The position numbers and the translations under genes are program-made. Positions 1-6,271 of a stretch of DNA of 8,374 nt are shown here, piece by piece. Each line of letters begins with the position of its first letter. Within the stretch, counting starts at the first letter, position 1. Source of the DNA: CALMKX01 sp044869955 (GTDB taxonomy: Bacteria > Acidobacteriota > Thermoanaerobaculia > Multivoradales > SZUA-115). The notes below the pieces were generated by a model. It ran no database searches and had not been told where the DNA came from. It saw nothing but the letters and a program-made list of their open reading frames with translations. The stretch covers positions 1-8,374 of the forward strand of contig JBIOYC010000128.1 in assembly GCA_044869955.1 (NCBI GenBank). The letters run 5' to 3'.

Positions 1-332
1 ACGGAGCGCTTGCGGCCCCGCCAGCTCGCATGGGCGCGGACCTCCAGTCGCTCCGAGGCGAGCCACTCGATCTCGGAGGAGAGGGTGCCGCCGGCGAATT
101 CCTGTTCGGGGAGGCCGGGGAAGGAGCGGCTGGTGGCCAGGCGGGCGAGAGTCTCGGCGAGGGCGGCGTCGGTGAGCGCGGCGAGGGTGAGGGAGCCGAC
201 CTCGCGGCGGGCGGCCCGGTGCTCCTCGGTGGCCAGCAGCGCCACCAGGGCCAGGGCGACCGAGAGCAGGAGCAGGGCGAAGAGGGCGACGAGGAGCACC
301 TGGCCGCGCTGCCGACGACGGTCGCGGCTCAC
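1..332 (-). CDS. GspK/PilX-like minor pseudopilin (partial, runs off left edge)
   Basis: This leftward reading frame is absent from simple ATG scans because it starts with GTG (332-330) and is cut by the window edge after 110 codons. The start overlaps the TGA of the preceding pseudopilin gene as GTGA, which suggests translational coupling. Another in-frame GTG lies one codon earlier. The N-terminus is strongly basic (SRDRRRQRG), followed by a Gly and one long hydrophobic helix at about residues 11-34. That is the layout of a class III signal peptide with cleavage after G10. The usual Glu at +5 is missing: residue 15 is Val. GspK, the tip pseudopilin of type II secretion, is known to lack this Glu, and PilX-type proteins sit in the same gene position. 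Its place third after GspI- and GspJ-like genes supports a tip role. The C-terminal bulk is outside the window, so GspK cannot be separated from PilX. Confidence 0.72.
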   Translation of the reverse strand, partial: MSRDRRRQRGQVLLVALFALLLLSVALALVALLATEEHRAARREVGSLTLAALTDAALAETLARLATSRSFPGLPEQEFAGGTLSSEIEWLASERLEVRAHASWRGRKRS

Positions 333-853
333 CACGCGCCGACCCTCCCGCCTCCCCGCAACGCGACGACCAGGCTCTCGGTGGCGATCGCCGTGCGACG
401 GCGGGAGCTGCGGCGGGGGCGGGGGTCGGGGGCGCGGGCGAAGCGCACCTCCACCGTCACCAGCCCCGGAGCCAGCTCGAGCCAGCGCCAGCTCCGCAGC
501 CGGTCGAGCCACCCGGCCTCCGCCACCAGCTCGCCGTCGCGCCAGACCTCGCGCAGCAGCCGGTCGCCCTCGCGGCGCCAGCAGACGACCTCCTCGACCC
601 CCGGCCGCTCGAGGCAGAGGGGATCCCCTGGCTCCCCCGGCGGGGCCGCGAGCACGAAGGCTGCGGCCTGCAGGTCCGCACGCAGCCCTTCGGCGAGACG
701 GCCTTCGAGGGGATCGGTCAGCCTGCGGGTCGCGCCGGCGAGCAGGGGTTGGGCGTCGGCCAGGATGACGGCGGCGAGGGTCAGGGCCACGGTCACGATC
801 AGCAGCGCCACGGCTGCTTCGAGCAGGGTGAAGCCGCGCTCCGGCCCGCTCAT
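329..853 (-). CDS. GspJ/PilW-like minor pseudopilin, prepilin-type N-terminal cleavage/methylation protein
   Basis: The product is 174 residues. It opens with a short leader and the class III signal motif ERGFTLLEAAVALLIV: prepilin peptidase should cut after G7, leaving Phe at +1 and Glu12 at +5. One hydrophobic helix (about 8-31) follows, then a soluble domain rich in Glu, Arg and Trp with two cysteines (C80 and C91) that could pair. Proteins of this type are minor subunits at the tip of the type II secretion pseudopilus or of type IV pili and act in the periplasm, anchored in the inner membrane before assembly. The ATG overlaps the upstream gene's TGA (ATGA, 850-853) and the stop overlaps the next GTG start, so the three genes probably form one coupled transcript. 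The frame stays open upstream to 1519, but only because of high GC; the class III motif and overlap fix the start at 853. The J/W assignment rests mainly on gene order. Confidence 0.85.
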   Translation of the reverse strand: MSGPERGFTLLEAAVALLIVTVALTLAAVILADAQPLLAGATRRLTDPLEGRLAEGLRADLQAAAFVLAAPPGEPGDPLCLERPGVEEVVCWRREGDRLLREVWRDGELVAEAGWLDRLRSWRWLELAPGLVTVEVRFARAPDPRPRRSSRRRTAIATESLVVALRGGGRVGAW

Positions 854-1254
854 GGCAGGGCCCGCCAGACCCGAGTCTCCAGCCGCACCGAGCGGGCAGT
901 GCCCCGCACCTCGTACTGAGCGTCCGCCATCACCTGGTAGAGACCCCGCACCTCGGTGGCCTCGATGGCGAGGGTGACCCGCAGCTGCCGGGCCGGGGAG
1001 CCGCTGTCGTCCAGAGGGAGCTCCGACTCTCCGGATCGAAGCGGGCCGCCACCGGCGCGAAGGGTCTCGAGGGCCGCCTCCGCCGCTCGCACCGCCACCA
1101 CCCGTGCCCGCGCCCGGTCGAGGGAGGCCGGTAACCGATAGATCAGCTCCAGGCCCAAGATGAGACCGAAGGCCAAGAGGGTGAGGGCCACCAGGGCCTC
1201 GAGCAGGCTGAGGCCGGCCTCGGACCCGGCGGAGGAGGAGTGGCGGAGCTTCAT
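850..1254 (-). CDS. GspI/PilV-like minor pseudopilin, prepilin-type N-terminal cleavage/methylation protein
   Basis: The product is 134 residues, close to the usual size of GspI. The leader is MKLRHSSSAGSEAG, and cleavage after G14 would leave Leu at +1 and Glu19 at +5 (LSLLEALVALTLLAFG). A single hydrophobic helix spans about 15-38. The remainder is a small soluble domain with an Arg/Ala-rich helical start and probable beta strands (RQLRVTLAIEAT, ARSVRLETRVWRAL). It is the first gene of the leftward pseudopilin operon. In type II secretion GspI, GspJ and GspK form the ternary tip complex, and the order here is the same. I chose the ATG at 1254 because it gives a normal short leader. A GTG at 1305 would add 17 residues ahead of an already complete signal. 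The ribosome binding site is weak (AGG about 5 bases upstream). No GspH/FimT-type or major pseudopilin gene is adjacent upstream. Confidence 0.85.
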   Translation of the reverse strand: MKLRHSSSAGSEAGLSLLEALVALTLLAFGLILGLELIYRLPASLDRARARVVAVRAAEAALETLRAGGGPLRSGESELPLDDSGSPARQLRVTLAIEATEVRGLYQVMADAQYEVRGTARSVRLETRVWRALP

Positions 1255-1352
1255 GGGGCCTGGGGGTGATGGTAGCGGAGGCCGAGAGTGAAAGGATGCA
1301 TCCACTTCGTCTCGTCGGACAGAGATCTTTCAGGTTTCCACGGAGGCCGTGG
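1255..1352. promoter_or_regulatory. Divergent spacer between pseudopilin operon and patatin gene
   Basis: These 98 bases separate two divergent genes, so promoters for both should lie here or overlap the gene starts. It is somewhat less GC-rich than the coding sequence, mainly around 1286-1340. I could not identify a convincing -35/-10 pair on either strand. It contains the perfect palindrome GGATGCATCC (1294-1303) and an inverted repeat around the patatin ribosome binding site. The patatin reading frame stays open through most of the spacer (back to a GTG at 1266), so part of it would be coding if an upstream start were used. Confidence 0.5.
1294..1303. repeat. 10-bp perfect palindrome GGATGCATCC in the divergent spacer
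   Basis: The ten bases are their own reverse complement. They lie 40 bp from the pseudopilin start and 50 bp from the patatin start, where an operator for a dimeric regulator could sit. The palindrome does not extend into the flanks, and no second copy is visible nearby. A 10-bp palindrome may be chance, so the regulatory role is inference only. Confidence 0.3.
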
Positions 1353-1353
1353 A
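1337..1353 (+). promoter_or_regulatory. Hairpin enclosing the patatin gene ribosome binding site
   Basis: The arms TCCACGG (1337-1343) and CCGTGGA (1347-1353) pair perfectly around the loop AGG. The Shine-Dalgarno-like GGAGG (1342-1346) lies across one arm and the loop, and the last paired base is the A of the ATG start. If it forms in mRNA, it would hide the site and limit translation. The GGAGG with a 6-base spacer is also the reason for choosing the start at 1353. Pairing is seen in the sequence; control is inferred. Confidence 0.45.
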
Positions 1354-3725
1354 TGAAGAAGCTGACGCTCATCGTGCTGCTGCGCTTTTCGATTGCCTGC
1401 GGTCTGGTGTTGGTGGCGGTGCCCTTTGTCGCTCGCGGGCCGGCCAGGGCTCTGCTGGGCAATCTCTTCGAGCTCGGCTTCCGCGGCACCGTGGTGGTCA
1501 GCATGATCGGCCTGGTCACGGCCTGGACGGTGCTGGTGACCGGCCAGCTGACCTATCGCTATGGTCCTCTGCGCGCGGACCTTTGTCCCCGTCCCCGCTT
1601 CGGCCCCGCCTTCGAGCGCTTCTTCGTGCGCTGGCGCTGGCTGCTGGCCTTGCTGCTGATCACCCCGATGCTGGGCGCAGTGGTGGCGGCCCGCGGCTCC
1701 GCGACCTCGAGCCTGGTCCAACTGCCCGCCGTGCTGGCCGGCATCCTCGCGGGCTTCGCCCTCCTGGTCGGGGCTTCGATCGTGGAGCTCTGGCTGGCTC
1801 CCGCGCGCAGGGCCAGAACCGGCGGCGACCTCGCGCCCCGCATCTCCGGGCTGCTGCCGCGCCTGCCTCTCTCCGCCGAGAACCAGCGGATCTTCGCCCT
1901 CGTCGCCCGCCGGGCCCCGCCGATCTGGGTGCTTTCCGTCCGCGACGCCTTCGCTCGCCTGGCCCGCTGGCTGGGCCCCGGCTACCTCGACCGCCGGCGC
2001 CGCCTGCTGCCCGGGCATCTGGTGGGCTCCAGCCTGCTGCTGGTCTCGACTCTGGTCTACTTCCTGCTCGGCGTGATCCAGTACCCGGGACACCAGCTGC
2101 ATGCCGGCGAAGTCCGAGCCAACCTGCTCGCTTTCCCCGACCTGCCCAGCCCCGGTCTCGAGCTGACCGGCCTCGAAGCGCCCTGGGTGCCTGCCCTGGC
2201 CTACCTGCTCCAGCTGATCCTGGTGTTCGCGCTCCTGCTGCCGGCCGTGGGCTTCTACTTCGACCGGCTGCGGTTGCCGGTGGTGTCCCTGTTGATGCTG
2301 GGCTCGATCCTCTCGATCACCATCTCGCGGGGTCAGCACTTCTTCGCCATCGCTCCCCTGGCCGGCGAGCGGACGCCGGAGCTCTGCAAACGCTCGGACG
2401 AGGAGTTGCTGCCGGAGCTGCTGTTCTACGGGCCTGGACCGGCCGTCGTGGCGGTGGCGGCGGCCGGCGGTGGCATCACCTCGGCGGCCTGGACCGCCGA
2501 GGTGTTGACCCGCCTCGGCGAGGATCCGGCCACCGGCCCGGCCTTCCTCGACAGCCTGCGGTTGGTCAGCTCGGTGTCCGGCGGTAGCGTCGGCAGCCTC
2601 TTCTTCGTCGATCGCCTGCCCCCGCCCCCTCGGCCGGCCGCGGCCGCCGAAGCCGGAGAGCCCTGCCGGCGGGAGCCGCGCGTCGAGCCCCTCGGCTCCG
2701 CCGCTGGCGCCCTCGTTCGGGATGCCGCCGCGGCCTCCACCCTCGAGCCGGTGACCTGGGGCTTCTCCTACCCGGACCTGCTACGAGCACTGCCCACGGG
2801 CCCGGCGATCCGCCTGTTCTGGCCCCTGCGTGACCGCAGCTGGGCCCTCGAGACGGCCTGGGCCCGCCGGCTCCGGGGCATCGCCGAGCCGGCGACGGGC
2901 ACGGCCCGCCAGCCCACCCTCGCCGACTGGCGTGAGGAGGCACGCTGCGGTGCCAAGCCCCTGGTGGTCTTCAACTCGACGGTGGTCGAGACCGGCGGCT
3001 ACTTCCACTTCAGCAGCCTGAGCCTGGCCGAGAAGCACCGCACCACCAGCTTCTGGCGGGCCTACCCGCGCTTCGACGTGCCGATGGTCACGGCGGCCCG
3101 GTTGTCGGCCACTTTTCCCTTCATCAGCCCGGCGGCCCAGGCGCGGGTGGTGGGCGGGGTGGGTGACGAGAGGCTGCCGACGGCGCATCTGGTGGACGGC
3201 GGCTACTACGAGAACTCGGGCGCCCTGACGGCGATCGAGGTCCTCGACCGGGCGCTCGAGGACGAGGGCGTCTCCTCCTACCGGCGCCTCGGCAAGCCGA
3301 TCCTCATCCTGCGCCTCCAGCCCTTCTCGACCCCCGAGGAGCATTACCAGGACATCGACGGCGCCGGCGCCTGGAGCGCCAGCTTCCTCGCCCCCTTCCA
3401 GACCATGCTGGCGGTGCGCACGGGCTCTCAGGTCGGGCGGGGCGCGCTGGAGCTCGAGGCCTTCCAGGAGCGCTGGCGCCAAGGTGCGAACATCGCCGTG
3501 ATCGACGTCCCCCTGGGCAACCTGGGCCCCCTCTCCTGGCAGCTGACGCTGCGCGAGAAGGACCGCATCGGCGAGGAGTGGCAACGCCTCGCCGCCGGCA
3601 GCTGTGAGATCGAGAAGTTGCGCTGCGTGCTCTCCGGCCAGAGCTACGAGGTCTGCTTCCAGCAGAGCACCTGCGGTGCCGAGGGGCCCGAGCCGGCCCA
3701 GCCCGTGGCCGCACCGGCCGAGTAA
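1353..3725 (+). CDS. Membrane-anchored patatin-like phospholipase/acyl hydrolase
   Basis: The product is 790 residues from the ATG at 1353, chosen for its GGAGG site and because the MKKL start leads straight into a hydrophobic helix. In-frame starts at 1266, 1269 and 1296 lack a well-placed site. The N-terminal half carries about seven hydrophobic segments, near residues 5-27, 44-66, 96-113, 124-146, 222-242, 279-302 and 308-324. From about residue 360 comes a patatin domain: an oxyanion-hole glycine run AAAGGGIT (369-376), the nucleophile elbow VSGGSVG with Ser412 in GxSxG, and the aspartate in VDGGYYENSG (Asp615, DGG). These give the Ser-Asp dyad of patatin lipases, which hydrolyse acyl esters of phospholipids and related lipids. 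RLSATFPFISP (583-593) matches the region before the Asp in this family. The tail has four cysteines (C751, C758, C768, C774) and ends in a Pro/Ala-rich stretch. The lipid substrate and the membrane side of the catalytic domain cannot be read from sequence. Confidence 0.88.
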   Translation: MKKLTLIVLLRFSIACGLVLVAVPFVARGPARALLGNLFELGFRGTVVVSMIGLVTAWTVLVTGQLTYRYGPLRADLCPRPRFGPAFERFFVRWRWLLALLLITPMLGAVVAARGSATSSLVQLPAVLAGILAGFALLVGASIVELWLAPARRARTGGDLAPRISGLLPRLPLSAENQRIFALVARRAPPIWVLSVRDAFARLARWLGPGYLDRRRRLLPGHLVGSSLLLVSTLVYFLLGVIQYPGHQLHAGEVRANLLAFPDLPSPGLELTGLEAPWVPALAYLLQLILVFALLLPAVGFYFDRLRLPVVSLLMLGSILSITISRGQHFFAIAPLAGERTPELCKRSDEELLPELLFYGPGPAVVAVAAAGGGITSAAWTAEVLTRLGEDPATGPAFLDSLRLVSSVSGGSVGSLFFVDRLPPPPRPAAAAEAGEPCRREPRVEPLGSAAGALVRDAAAASTLEPVTWGFSYPDLLRALPTGPAIRLFWPLRDRSWALETAWARRLRGIAEPATGTARQPTLADWREEARCGAKPLVVFNSTVVETGGYFHFSSLSLAEKHRTTSFWRAYPRFDVPMVTAARLSATFPFISPAAQARVVGGVGDERLPTAHLVDGGYYENSGALTAIEVLDRALEDEGVSSYRRLGKPILILRLQPFSTPEEHYQDIDGAGAWSASFLAPFQTMLAVRTGSQVGRGALELEAFQERWRQGANIAVIDVPLGNLGPLSWQLTLREKDRIGEEWQRLAAGSCEIEKLRCVLSGQSYEVCFQQSTCGAEGPEPAQPVAAPAE

Positions 3726-4844
3726 TCAGCTCAGCGCCTGCACCAGGTCCTCGATGAGGTCGTCCGGATGCTCGAGGCCGACGGAGAGCCGCAGCAAGCC
3801 CTCGGGAGTGCCGCTGCCGGGGGCCTCGACCGAGGCCCGATGCTCGAGCAGGCTCTCGACTCCGCCGAGGCTGGTGGCGTTGGTGAACAGCCGGACCCTC
3901 GACGCCAGGGCCAGGGCCCCCTCCCGGCCGCCAGCCACCAGCAGCGAGAGCATGCCGCCCGCGGCGCGCATCTGCCGCCGGGCCAGCTCGTGGCCGGGGT
4001 GCGAGGGCAGGCCCGGGTAGAGCACCCTCTCGACCCGTGGATGACCCTCGAGGGCGCGGGCGATGGCCAGGGCGCTCGCCGAGCACTGGGCCATGCGGCA
4101 GGCCAGGGAGCGCAGCCCCCGCAGCACCAGCCAGGAGGAAAAGGGGGAGGCCACGGCCCCCAGCACCCGGCGAATCTGCTTGACCCGCTCGAAGCCCTCC
4201 TCGGCCTGGCGGAAAACCAGCGCCCCGCCCACCACGTCGCTGTGGCCGCCCAGGTACTTGGTCGTCGAGTGCAGCACCACGTCGGCCCCCAGGGCCAGGG
4301 GGTTCTGCAGGGCCGGAGAGGCGAAGGTCGAGTCCACCACAAGCGAAGCCCCCGCCTCGTGGGCGAGTCCCGCCAGGGCCTCGAGGTCGATCACCTGGAT
4401 CAGGGGATTCGAGGGCGTTTCCGCCCACAGGGCGCGGGTCTCGGGGCGGATCGCCCGGCGCAGCGCCTGGTGGTCAGTGTTGTCCACCAGGGTCGCCGTC
4501 AGCCCCCAGCGCGGCAGGTGCTCGCGGGCCATGGTGCGGAAGTCGTAGTAGACGTCGTTCTGGAACACCACGTGCGAGCCGGCGGGCAGGCTCTGCAGGA
4601 AGGCCGCCCCGGCGGCCAGGCCGGAGCTGAAGGCGAGGGCGCGCTCCCCTCCTTCCACGGCGGCCAAGGCCTCCTCGAGCCGGTCCTGTGTGGGGTTGCC
4701 GTGGCGGCCGTAGAGGTAGCCGGCCGGCAGCTCCCCGGCAGGGCCGTGCTCGAAGGTGCTCGAGAGGTGGATGGGGGGCGCGATCGCCCCGGTCTCGGCG
4801 TCGGGCTCGGCGGCGGCACGGACGAGGAGGGTCTCGAGCTTCAT
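3726..4844 (-). CDS. PLP-dependent Cys/Met-metabolism (trans-sulfuration) family enzyme
   Basis: The product is 372 residues, near full length for the cystathionine gamma-synthase/gamma-lyase fold (about 380-400), in the cytoplasm. Family landmarks are in order: PPIHLSSTFEH near the N-terminus; YGRHGNPT (45-52), whose Tyr and Arg contact PLP phosphate across the dimer; FSSGLAAG (72-79); a Tyr (99 or 100) where the ring-stacking Tyr normally lies; VDSTFASP (170-177), whose Asp171 binds the pyridine nitrogen; STTKYLGGHSD (193-203) with the PLP lysine K196; SLGGVESL (325-332); and LLRLSVGLE (350-358), whose Arg352 binds substrate carboxylate. The family includes cystathionine gamma-synthase, gamma-lyase, beta-lyase and methionine gamma-lyase; I cannot pick one, so no metB/metC symbol is given. 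It follows the DadA-like gene by 21 bp with a GGAG site, suggesting one operon. Its TGA directly abuts the patatin TAA on the other strand. Confidence 0.9.
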   Translation of the reverse strand: MKLETLLVRAAAEPDAETGAIAPPIHLSSTFEHGPAGELPAGYLYGRHGNPTQDRLEEALAAVEGGERALAFSSGLAAGAAFLQSLPAGSHVVFQNDVYYDFRTMAREHLPRWGLTATLVDNTDHQALRRAIRPETRALWAETPSNPLIQVIDLEALAGLAHEAGASLVVDSTFASPALQNPLALGADVVLHSTTKYLGGHSDVVGGALVFRQAEEGFERVKQIRRVLGAVASPFSSWLVLRGLRSLACRMAQCSASALAIARALEGHPRVERVLYPGLPSHPGHELARRQMRAAGGMLSLLVAGGREGALALASRVRLFTNATSLGGVESLLEHRASVEAPGSGTPEGLLRLSVGLEHPDDLIEDLVQALS

Positions 4845-4865
4845 GGCGTGGGCTCCGCTGGGTGC

Positions 4866-6104
4866 TCAGAAGCGCAGGGGATGGTAGGGCGCGGTGTCGA
4901 TCGGCGGATCCTCGCGGCAGATCATCGAGGCCAGGATCTCGCCGGTGGCCGTGGCCATGCTGACGCCGAGCATGTTGTGGCCGGCCGCCAGGAAGACGTT
5001 GGGCAGGCGGGGGACCGGCCCCAGCAAGGGCAGGTCGTCCGGGGTCATCGGTCGCCAGCCGTACCACTCCACCTTCTCCCCCGGGGCGTCGCAGTCCTTG
5101 AGGTACTGGCGGGCCCCCCGCCACAGGGCGTCGAGGCGCACCCGGTTGAGCGTGGTGTCGTAGCCCGCGAACTCCATCGTGCTGCCGACGCGGAAGCCAC
5201 TCGGCCAGGGCGTGACCGCCACCTTCACCCCCTCGAAGAGCAGGGGGTAGCGGGGCGAGTGTGCGGGCCGCCCGGCGGTCACCGTGTAGCCCTTGCCCGG
5301 CTGGATGGGGATCGACAGGCCCAGCATGCGGGAGAAGCGGGGCGACCAGGCGCCGGTGGCGACGATCGCCGTCCGGGCTCGCACCCGGCCCTTGCTGGTC
5401 ACCAGATCGACCTCCCCGCCGGGCTCGCTCGAGAGCCCGTCCACCTCGGTACCCTCCTCCACCTCACCGCCCAGCTCGGCCACCAGGCGGGCGAGCTCGG
5501 CCACCAGCCGGTCGGGGCGCAGCATGGCATCCGTGGGGTAGTAGCGGGCGCCGGCGAGGCCGTCCACCAGGGCCGGTTCCCGGCGCGCCAGCTCGGCGCC
5601 GTCGAGCTTCTCGAAGGGGATGCCCGCCTCGGCGATCAGGTCGTCCCAGGCGTCGCCCGCGGCCATCTCCTCAGCCGTGCGGTAAACCATGAACAGTCCG
5701 CTCGCGTCCCACTCGCAGGCCAGCCGCTCGCGGTCGATCAGGTCGCCCAGGAGCTGGCGGGAGAGCCGGAGGATGCCCGCCTTGGCGGCCAGGCCGCGCT
5801 CGGCAGCCCGGCGGTGGCTGTGACGGAAGAAAGAGAGGCCCCAGGAAAGAAAACGCGGGTCGAGACGGGGCTTGACGTAGAAGGGCGAGTCGCGCCGGAA
5901 GATCGAGGCGAGGGCCTTGGCGGTCATCCCGGGCTGGGCCAGGGGCGGCGCGTGGCTGGGGGTGATCAGGCCGCAGTTGCCCCACGAGCTGCCACAGCCC
6001 AGGGTGCCCTTCTCGAGGATCCGGACTGACCGTCCCCGTTCCAGCAGCGACTCGGCGCAGGAGAGCCCGATCACTCCGCCACCGATGATGGCCACGTCGA
6101 CCAC
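4866..6104 (-). CDS. DadA-like FAD-dependent D-amino-acid dehydrogenase/oxidase family protein
   Basis: The product is 412 residues from GTG at 6104. This start puts the FAD-binding strand at the N-terminus (MVDVAIIGGGVIG, Gly8-Gly13, with E31 ending the second strand) and has a GGGGAAGG site about 6 bases upstream. A GTG at 6131, with AGGAG 10 bases upstream, would add nine residues. The segment SSWGNCGLITPSHAPPLAQPG (39-59) resembles the SFANAG...P-PWAAPG region of DadA. Other family marks are VATGAWSP (248-255), FRVGSTMEFAGYD (304-316), GWRPMTPDDLPLLGP (349-363) and AAGHNMLGVSMATATG (373-388). DadA oxidises D-amino acids to 2-oxo acids and ammonia, passing electrons to the respiratory chain; relatives act on hydroxyproline or other amines. 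Substrate is undetermined. It heads a two-gene operon with the PLP enzyme. The frame remains open far upstream (to 6374), but that part runs into the divergent gene and has no family similarity. Confidence 0.87.
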   Translation of the reverse strand: MVDVAIIGGGVIGLSCAESLLERGRSVRILEKGTLGCGSSWGNCGLITPSHAPPLAQPGMTAKALASIFRRDSPFYVKPRLDPRFLSWGLSFFRHSHRRAAERGLAAKAGILRLSRQLLGDLIDRERLACEWDASGLFMVYRTAEEMAAGDAWDDLIAEAGIPFEKLDGAELARREPALVDGLAGARYYPTDAMLRPDRLVAELARLVAELGGEVEEGTEVDGLSSEPGGEVDLVTSKGRVRARTAIVATGAWSPRFSRMLGLSIPIQPGKGYTVTAGRPAHSPRYPLLFEGVKVAVTPWPSGFRVGSTMEFAGYDTTLNRVRLDALWRGARQYLKDCDAPGEKVEWYGWRPMTPDDLPLLGPVPRLPNVFLAAGHNMLGVSMATATGEILASMICREDPPIDTAPYHPLRF

Positions 6105-6271
6105 ACCTGCCCTTCCCCGCTCTTCGACCACGATGCGAAAGCTCCTTTCGGTTCTCGCGGAGGAGCTTATCCCGAGCGGTCCCTCCTCCCCCGCCGTCCG
6201 ACCCGAGCCTGATGTAGCATTCGGTAACTTCGATCCTCCCGGCCCCACCCTCATCCGCGAAAGGAAAAGGC
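6105..6271. promoter_or_regulatory. Divergent spacer between DadA-like gene and small membrane protein gene
   Basis: The 167-bp spacer must serve genes on both strands. It holds an AT-richer patch at 6211-6234 (14 of 24 bases A/T), which stands out and is the likeliest promoter area. Candidate -10 hexamers there (TAGCAT, TAACTT) have no acceptable -35 partner, so I do not call a promoter. It also contains a short hairpin near the DadA-like start (6136-6150) and a 7-bp inverted repeat, GGAGGAG (6159-6165) with CTCCTCC (6183-6189), separated by 17 bases. Confidence 0.45.
6136..6150 (-). promoter_or_regulatory. Short hairpin holding a purine-rich ribosome binding site ahead of the DadA-like gene
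   Basis: On the minus strand CGAAAG-GAG-CTTTCG forms a perfect 6-bp stem with a 3-base loop. The AAAGGAG within it would serve a GTG at 6131 with a 10-base spacer. If the start at 6131 is used, the hairpin could gate translation. If the start is 6104, the hairpin lies in the 5' leader. The pairing is seen; function is inferred. Confidence 0.3.

Noticed and set aside
10..977. Plus-strand frames opposite the pseudopilin genes
   Set aside because: Arg/Ser/Pro-rich translations without structure; the minus strand carries prepilin signal motifs and coupled overlaps.
1266..1352. Upstream starts (1266, 1269, 1296) for the patatin protein
   Set aside because: None has a well-spaced ribosome binding site. 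The added residues are charged and precede a normal start that has a good site.
329..1519. Single 396-codon minus-strand frame that would fuse extra sequence to the GspJ-like protein
   Set aside because: The prepilin signal motif begins exactly at the internal ATG at 853, which overlaps the previous stop. The upstream part is a shadow of the GspI-like and patatin genes.
1251..2339. Minus-strand 362-codon frame antisense to the patatin gene
   Set aside because: Composition is Gln/His/Gly/Ala-rich without hydrophobic core or motif. The sense strand encodes the membrane domain of the patatin protein.
3768..6029. Very long plus-strand open frame (753 codons) antisense to the PLP and DadA-like genes
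   Set aside because: Its translation is low-complexity (Gly, Arg, Gln, His, Ala) with no family motif, while the opposite strand encodes two proteins with clear catalytic motifs. Stop-free antisense frames are expected at this GC content.
6159..6189. Inverted repeat GGAGGAG/CTCCTCC as a possible terminator or operator
   Set aside because: The stem is purine/pyrimidine low-complexity with a 17-base loop and no T-run, easily produced by chance in this composition.
6211..6234. Possible sigma-70 promoter in the AT-richer patch
   Set aside because: TAGCAT and TAACTT resemble weak -10 boxes, but no acceptable -35 lies 16-18 bases upstream on either strand.
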